Shown here: in pieces, positions 5,609 through 9,337 of the stretch
Numbering within the stretch: the first letter of the stretch is position 1
Layout: every line of letters begins with the position of its first letter
Position numbers and translations under genes: made by a program
Notes under the pieces: model-generated
The model's database searches: none
What the model was told of the DNA's origin: nothing
What the model saw: the letters and a program-made list of their open reading frames with translations, nothing else
NCBI GenBank assembly: GCA_964571805.1
Contig: CAZNDI010000042.1
Span: 1 to 9,337, forward strand
Length of the DNA stretch: 9,337 nucleotides
Source of the DNA: JAUHWS01 sp964571805
GTDB taxonomy: Bacteria > Patescibacteriota > Gracilibacteria > UM-FILTER-43-11
Direction of reading: 5' to 3'

Positions 5609-8227
5609 ATGTTTCATAATAAATCGATCGATCAACTTCTCCAAGAATTTCAAGTCAATCCCACAAATGGCCTGAATGCAGATCAAGTCAAAAAAAATGA
5701 GGATAAATATGGATTAAATAAGTTACCTGAGAGTAAAAAACAATCCTGGTTCATTAAATTAATCGGTCAGTTCAAAGAATTTTTGGTTCTTGTCTTAGTG
5801 GTTGCAGCCGTCATTTCTTTTTTGGTGGGTAAAATAACAGATGCCATCGTCATTTTGGTCATCGTGGTGGCCAATGGAATCATGGGCTTCATTCAGGAAC
5901 GGAAGGCTGAAAATGCGATTGAAGCGCTCAAAAAATTCTCAGTCCCTTTTTGTAAGGTATGGCGAGAGGGTCAAGTCATCCAAATCAATGCCGAAGCGCT
6001 CGTGCCCGGAGACATCGTTATTCTGGAAGCGGGTGATAAAGTGCCTGCCGATGCCAGACTTTTGGAGGTCGCACGTTTAGAGGTGTCTGAATCCATGCTG
6101 ACGGGAGAATCCCATGCGGTTCAAAAAAACATCGACACCCTGCATGAAGAAAATTTAGCCCTAGGAGATCGATTGAATATGATTTATAAAGACTCAATTG
6201 TCGTTTATGGGCGAGGAAGGGCTATTGTGGTTGCCACAGGAGAACATACGGAAATGGGGAAAATTTCTCAGATGCTGCAAGGGACGGTCAGTTCACCGAC
6301 CACGTTGGAAAAAGAACTTTCGCACGTGGGTAAAGTCCTCACTCTCCTAGCGATGATCTCTGCTCTAGGTGTATTTATTTCAATGTATTTCTCAACGGCT
6401 TTAGATTTAGAACATGCCTTTCTAACGGCCATTTCTATTGCCATTGCGGTCGTTCCTGAAGGTATTCCGGCGGTCATCACCACAGTTTTAGCCATAGCGG
6501 TATCCCGGCTTGCTAAAAATAAAGCGACCACACGAAAAATGCAGGCTGTGGAAACACTGGGATCCATCAATTGTATTTTGACTGATAAAACCGGAACCCT
6601 CACCAAAAATGAAATGACGGTGACTGAACTTTATACGTCCGAAGGCCATTTCACACTCTCCTATGAAGGCCAATTTTTCCAAGACGATAAACCCATCGAT
6701 CCCCAACAAAAAGAGACTCTAAAATGGCTTTTGACTTGCGCTGTCCTTTGTAATGATGCTCAAAAGGGAATAGATGGAAAATTTATTGGGGACCCCACCG
6801 AAGCCTGTTTGATCGAGGCTGCAATGAAAGCAGGATTGGACGTGAAGAAGTTGCGAGCTGAAAATGAACGTATTTTTGAAATTCCCTTCTCCTCTGACAC
6901 CAAACGGATGGTGGTGGTTGTTAAGACGCCGGAGGGGAAGCATTTTGCCATGATCAAGGGGGCAGCCGAGGTGGTTCACGATGCCTTGACTGAGAAGAAT
7001 GAGCTAGTTTTAAGAATTTCCGAAAAACTGTCTTCAGAAGGCATACGCACCCTCGCCTTTTCATTTAGAGAACTATCTGAAGCAGATCTAAAAAAACAGA
7101 ATTTTGAAGCCCTCACCCTGCAAGACCACGGTTACATTGGTATTATTGGCGCGAAAGACCCTCTTCGGCCAGAGATCAAACAAGCGGTTCTTTTGGCCAA
7201 GCAAGCTGGCATTCGAACCGTCATGATTACGGGGGACCATAAATTGATTGCTCAGTCGATTGGCATGGAACTCGGTCTGATTAAAAATGAGCAAGGGGTC
7301 ATGGATGGCACTCAGCTTGAAGGAAAAAATGTAGAAGAAATTAAAACCTTGCTGAATCGTATCAACGTTTTTTCTCGAGTTTCTCCTGAACAAAAACTTA
7401 AAATTGTTCAGGCGGCTCAAGAGCGAGGTGAAATTGTCGCGGTCACGGGAGACGGGGTGAATGACGCCCCGGCCATTAAACGTGCTGATATTGGCATTGC
7501 AATGGGCATCTCTGGGACCGATGTCACCAAAGAAGTAGCTGATATTGTTCTACAGGATGACAATTACTCGACAATTGTGACGGCCATTAAAAATGGACGA
7601 GCCATTTTCAATAACTTTATTAAATTTCTACGCTATCAAATTTCTTGCAATTTATCAGGGGTCTTCATTGTTTTTATCATCACAATTTTAGGCTATTCTG
7701 CGCCTCTGATGCCCATTCATATTTTACTGCTCAATTTGGTTTCAGAAACAGGCCCCTCGATTGCCTTGGGACTTGAACCTGCTGAAAAGGATGTGATGCA
7801 AAAGAAGCCTAGGCCCAGAACAGAACGCCTTTTAAATCGACGCAGATGGGCAGGGGTGATTTATGAGGCTTTTTTGATGACGATTTCGGGAGTTGGAGCT
7901 TATTTTCTGGCTCTAAAATTTCAACCAGAAGCCCTCATTACCGCCACTTTAACCACCGCCTTTCTGTCTCGATTATTCCATTCTCTCAATTGTCGTTCTG
8001 AAGAGCACTCTATTTTTTCTTCCGCCTTAAAAAGAAATAGGGTCTTGAATTTAAACATCATAGTGACGCTCATATTTTTCATGATGCTTGTTTACCTTCC
8101 TTTCTTCAATTCCTATGTTCACACGGTTCCTTTAACTCCGCTTATGCTGGGAATCTCTGTACTTTTAGCTTTCATCCCTATGGTGGGGGCAGAGCTTTAT
8201 AAAATGATGAGATTCCGTCAAGGCTAG
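5609..8227 (+). CDS. P2-type cation-transporting ATPase (Ca2+-ATPase-like)
   Basis: A complete 872-residue P-type ATPase that uses ATP to pump cations across the cytoplasmic membrane. Order: N-terminal cation-ATPase domain (1-50), membrane helices M1-M2 (about 55-95), actuator domain with TGES (165-168), M3-M4 with VVPEGIP (281-287), phosphorylation site DKTGTLT (D326), nucleotide-binding domain with KGA (450-452), hinge motifs DPLRP (517-521), TGDH (541-544) and TGDGVNDAPA (613-622), then M5-M10 (about 675-863). The 10-helix layout and PEGIP indicate subtype P2 (SERCA/PMCA-like). E284 matches the site II glutamate of M4, N681 matches SERCA N768 in M5, but G684 replaces SERCA E771, so the site I calcium position looks lost, as in plasma-membrane-type pumps. 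In M6, NLVSET (709-714) has Glu where SERCA has D800. Ca2+ is likely, with Mn2+ or another cation possible. The start ATG has no Shine-Dalgarno; the stop is TAG. Confidence 0.95.
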   Translation: MFHNKSIDQLLQEFQVNPTNGLNADQVKKNEDKYGLNKLPESKKQSWFIKLIGQFKEFLVLVLVVAAVISFLVGKITDAIVILVIVVANGIMGFIQERKAENAIEALKKFSVPFCKVWREGQVIQINAEALVPGDIVILEAGDKVPADARLLEVARLEVSESMLTGESHAVQKNIDTLHEENLALGDRLNMIYKDSIVVYGRGRAIVVATGEHTEMGKISQMLQGTVSSPTTLEKELSHVGKVLTLLAMISALGVFISMYFSTALDLEHAFLTAISIAIAVVPEGIPAVITTVLAIAVSRLAKNKATTRKMQAVETLGSINCILTDKTGTLTKNEMTVTELYTSEGHFTLSYEGQFFQDDKPIDPQQKETLKWLLTCAVLCNDAQKGIDGKFIGDPTEACLIEAAMKAGLDVKKLRAENERIFEIPFSSDTKRMVVVVKTPEGKHFAMIKGAAEVVHDALTEKNELVLRISEKLSSEGIRTLAFSFRELSEADLKKQNFEALTLQDHGYIGIIGAKDPLRPEIKQAVLLAKQAGIRTVMITGDHKLIAQSIGMELGLIKNEQGVMDGTQLEGKNVEEIKTLLNRINVFSRVSPEQKLKIVQAAQERGEIVAVTGDGVNDAPAIKRADIGIAMGISGTDVTKEVADIVLQDDNYSTIVTAIKNGRAIFNNFIKFLRYQISCNLSGVFIVFIITILGYSAPLMPIHILLLNLVSETGPSIALGLEPAEKDVMQKKPRPRTERLLNRRRWAGVIYEAFLMTISGVGAYFLALKFQPEALITATLTTAFLSRLFHSLNCRSEEHSIFSSALKRNRVLNLNIIVTLIFFMMLVYLPFFNSYVHTVPLTPLMLGISVLLAFIPMVGAELYKMMRFRQG

Positions 8228-8239
8228 ACTGATTTACTT

Positions 8240-8270
8240 TCCCATTTATCTCTTTGGGGATATTTTGTTT
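8240..8270 (+). terminator. Weak possible terminator after the ATPase gene
   Basis: A short stem (TCCC 8240-8243 with GGGA 8257-8260) is followed by a T-rich stretch (8261-8270). The stem is only 4 bp with a 13-nt loop, so this is a tentative call. Confidence 0.25.
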
Positions 8271-8297
8271 GATTGATGGCCTCTTTTGAGGTATAAT
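8269..8297 (+). promoter_or_regulatory. Sigma70-type promoter of the small basic protein gene
   Basis: TTGATT (8269-8274), a 17-bp spacer and a perfect TATAAT (8292-8297). The start of transcription would be near 8304, only about 15 nt before the ATG at 8319. The purine-rich GAGGAG (8298-8303) lies between the -10 box and the predicted start, so it would not be in the mRNA and cannot act as a ribosome binding site for this transcript. Confidence 0.7.
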
Positions 8298-8318
8298 GAG
8301 GAGATAACAAAAACCCAA

Positions 8319-8555
8319 ATGACCTCCAAAAAATTGACCCTGTTACAGCTCTTAGACTTAATTGACCTTGAAGCCTACCGAGGAATCATCAACAAAAAAG
8401 GCCTTGTGGCGCACGTTAAAAAAGGCGTGTTGCCCAAAGTGATCAATGACATTCGAGGCGCCGTCAGACTGACCGTAGAACGAGAAGGAAATCGTTTCAC
8501 TGTGATCCAATATCCCACAGCCTTGGCGCGAGAAACCGTGGGACAAGTGCGTTAA
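8319..8555 (+). CDS. Small basic protein of unknown function (78 residues)
   Basis: I do not recognise this protein. The 78 residues run from MTSKKLTLLQ to ETVGQVR and are rich in Lys/Arg, with a leucine-rich start (LTLLQLLDLIDLEAY, probably helical). A segment of alternating hydrophobic and charged residues follows (VRLTVEREGNRFTVIQY, probably beta strands). There is no signal peptide, membrane helix or cysteine. I chose the ATG at 8319 because it follows the promoter by a short leader; an in-frame TTG at 8286 would give 89 residues but lies upstream of the -10 box. It stands 91 bp after the ATPase gene on the same strand but has its own promoter. Its 3' end faces the minus-strand RNA gene. 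A nucleic-acid-binding role is possible from charge alone and is speculation. Confidence 0.7.
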   Translation: MTSKKLTLLQLLDLIDLEAYRGIINKKGLVAHVKKGVLPKVINDIRGAVRLTVEREGNRFTVIQYPTALARETVGQVR

Positions 8556-8571
8556 ATTTTGAAGGGTTCAT

Positions 8572-8632
8572 AAAGATGCCCCAATGACGCACCGTTTTTT
8601 AGCCTATTTGTGAAAACACTCGTAGCATCTTT
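8572..8632. repeat. 8-bp inverted repeat with 45-nt loop between convergent transcription units
   Basis: AAAGATGC (8572-8579) is inverted as GCATCTTT (8625-8632). It lies between the end of the small protein gene and the terminator of the minus-strand RNA. There is no T-run directly after either arm, so it is not a standard terminator. A third copy of AAAGATGC is at 9158-9165, on the far side of the RNA gene. Confidence 0.35.
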
Positions 8633-8645
8633 GAATTTCGGACAA

Positions 8646-8672
8646 CAAAAAACCCCGACCAAAAGGTCAAGG
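8646..8672 (-). terminator. Intrinsic terminator of the minus-strand RNA
   Basis: On the minus strand CCTTGACC and GGTCGGGG form an 8-bp stem (6 Watson-Crick and 2 G-T pairs) around a TTTT loop, followed directly by TTTTTT. There is no T-run on the plus-strand side, so the direction is clear. It ends no known protein gene: the nearest minus-strand coding gene lies on its downstream side, at 5355. Confidence 0.85.
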
Positions 8673-8941
8673 CTCTTTGTACTCTCACCAAGAGGATTTT
8701 CGTTAAAACTTAGAGACCAAACACTCATTTAACGAGTAAACAAATGTCCGGGATCCTAAGCTCCAACAAGGCAAATGCTTTAAATTCACAATTAAGTGAG
8801 CTAAAACACATTGTGTTCACCCTCAAGCCTCACGCGAGCGCAAGAATTGATAAGCAAACTTTTATTTTTGTCTTGAAAGGGAATTTTAACTGAGTCCAAT
8901 CAGTGAGAGGAACCTGCTCAAGAGCTTTCGAATGCCGAACT

Positions 8942-9028
8942 TTAATGATAAAAATCATTAAAACCGTCAACAATCGCTTCAATCATAAAATAAATTTTAT
9001 TTTTGTTTCCCAAGCAGGTTTCTCTCAC
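8942..9028 (-). CDS. Possible 28-residue small protein or leader peptide inside the RNA
   Basis: A GTG-started frame of 28 codons plus TAA lies near the 5' end of the minus-strand RNA. Four nt before GTG lies AGGAGG, part of AGGAGGTG (9031-9038), a full match to the usual anti-Shine-Dalgarno. The product would run from MRETCLGNKN to IYFMIEAIVDGFNDFYH. The start codon lies in one arm of the long helix and the stop in the 9-bp hairpin, so RNA structure could be the real reason for this sequence. An internal ATG would give 14 residues. No homology is recognised. Confidence 0.25.
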   Translation of the reverse strand: MRETCLGNKNKIYFMIEAIVDGFNDFYH

Positions 9029-9073
9029 CGCACCTCCTGTTTTTTAAAGATCATTTCTTTTTGTTTTCATATC

Positions 9074-9102
9074 ATTATACCAAAGAAATATTCTTTATGC
9101 AA
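9074..9102 (-). promoter_or_regulatory. Strong promoter of the minus-strand non-coding RNA
   Basis: On the minus strand TTGCAT (9097-9102, 5 of 6 positions matching TTGACA if CA/AT ends are scored loosely, 4 of 6 strictly), a 17-bp spacer and a perfect TATAAT (9074-9079). The predicted transcription start is near 9067-9068. Confidence 0.75.
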
Positions 9103-9120
9103 GGGTTTTTTTAGGAGTCA

Positions 9121-9137
9121 GCCCACAGTGATTGGGC
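9121..9137. repeat. Short hairpin between the two divergent promoters
   Basis: GCCCA (9121-9125) and TGGGC (9133-9137) with a 7-nt loop lie between the divergent promoters at 9074-9102 and 9190-9217. It could be an operator-like palindrome; at 5 bp per arm it may also be chance. Confidence 0.3.
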
Positions 9138-9189
9138 ATCAGACAGACCCATAAACTAAAGATGCTTTCTAGAAGCCAAAAAAGATAGT

Positions 9190-9217
9190 TTGACATTGAA
9201 AATAGTGATTCTATAAT
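9190..9217 (+). promoter_or_regulatory. Perfect-consensus sigma70 promoter reading out of the window
   Basis: TTGACA (9190-9195), a 16-bp spacer and TATAAT (9212-9217) match both consensus hexamers fully. Transcription would start near 9224 and run to the window's right edge. A promoter this strong often serves a stable RNA or a highly expressed gene, but the target is not in the window. Confidence 0.75.
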
Positions 9218-9302
9218 AATTGTGAACAAATATCCTTTATTTATCTTGACCCGAAGTTAATAACCTATTGATTAAGAGCGACTTAGAAACAAAATACTGT
9301 TT

Positions 9303-9337
9303 ATGCTGATACTATCTACTGACCCCTTGTTAAAAAA
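9303..9337 (+). CDS. Possible start of a coding region running off the right edge
   Basis: An ATG about 80 nt downstream of the predicted start of transcription opens a frame (MLILSTDPLLK) that stays open to the edge. An in-frame TAA lies upstream, so the ATG would be the first start. There is no Shine-Dalgarno, but the other genes here lack one too. Eleven codons are too few to judge; the transcript could equally be a stable RNA. Confidence 0.18.
   Translation, partial: MLILSTDPLLK

Larger units (their letters stand above)
8646..9067 (-). ncRNA. Free-standing structured non-coding RNA of unknown family, about 420 nt
   Basis: A strong promoter (9074-9102) and an intrinsic terminator (8646-8672) on the same strand define a transcript of about 420 nt without a long reading frame. 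In RNA sense it can form: a long helix between 9030-9012 and 8919-8901 (about 20 bp with one A/C mismatch and a few G-U pairs); within it a perfect 9-bp hairpin with a UUUU loop (8962-8941); an AACAC/GUGUU hairpin near 8809-8821; and the terminator stem. I looked for signatures of RNase P RNA (GAGGAAAGUCC, ACAGAAA), tmRNA (TTCGA T-arm, CCA end, tag ending ALAA), 6S, SRP RNA and T-box elements and saw none. No gene follows on the minus strand for more than 3 kb, so it is not a simple leader. Exact ends are predictions. A degenerate member of a known class remains possible. Confidence 0.7.

Noticed and set aside
8646..9067. RNase P RNA or tmRNA as identity of the minus-strand RNA
   Set aside because: Length fits, but the conserved P4 sequences of RNase P and the tRNA-like ends, CCA terminus and tag frame of tmRNA are not visible. 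A strongly divergent form cannot be fully excluded without a covariance-model search.
8640..9110. CRISPR array or IS/TnpB-associated guide RNA
   Set aside because: No regularly spaced direct repeats, and no transposase, IscB, TnpB or Cas gene is in the window.
8903..9154. An 83-codon plus-strand open frame over the right-hand region
   Set aside because: It lies opposite the structured minus-strand RNA, spans its inverted repeats and the RNA promoter, and its composition (runs of Phe, Ile, Lys) looks like translated AT-rich non-coding sequence.
9245..9275. Second promoter TTGACC...TATTGA downstream of the perfect one
   Set aside because: The spacer is only about 14 bp, too short for a usual sigma70 promoter.

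Overview
The window looks like a moderately AT-rich bacterial chromosome segment with an accessory feel. I favour a Patescibacteria/CPR-type host. The evidence is a large secreted protein that combines lamin-tail domains with a thermonuclease, a Mur ligase lacking its usual N-terminal domain, and a lack of Shine-Dalgarno sequences before the main genes. A cysteine-rich repeat lipoprotein of the type common in Myxococcota argues for caution, but its mixed AT/GC codon use does not look like a recent import from a GC-rich myxobacterium. Promoters are sigma70-like (TTGACA/TATAAT), which argues against Bacteroidota. TGA, TAG and TAA all end genes, so the standard bacterial code fits. The assignment is inference from gene content, not from a marker gene.

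Left part (1-5355), minus strand: a MurF-like ligase cut by the left edge lies 60 bp downstream of a 1044-residue membrane-anchored surface nuclease (signal peptide, four lamin-tail domains, a PKD-like domain, an intact staphylococcal-type nuclease domain and a C-terminal membrane anchor). A 418-bp spacer rich in inverted repeats separates it from a 357-residue lipoprotein with eight four-cysteine repeats; that gene ends at a 16-bp perfect hairpin terminator. Both exported proteins suggest cell-surface functions such as extracellular DNA degradation and adhesion.

Middle (5609-8555), plus strand: a complete P2-type cation-transporting ATPase with ten predicted membrane segments, then a small unrecognised basic protein (78 residues) with its own strong promoter and a very short leader.

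Right part (8556-9337): no convincing protein gene. On the minus strand a near-consensus promoter (9074-9102) and a classic intrinsic terminator (8646-8672) bracket about 420 nt of highly structured sequence. This is best explained as a free-standing non-coding RNA of a family I do not recognise. It has a long helix of about 20 bp, a competing alternative partner for that helix next to the terminator, and the only strong Shine-Dalgarno-like sequence seen in the window, placed before a 28-codon reading frame. A second, perfect-consensus promoter (9190-9217, plus strand) fires out of the window. The RNA is the best candidate here for something undescribed.
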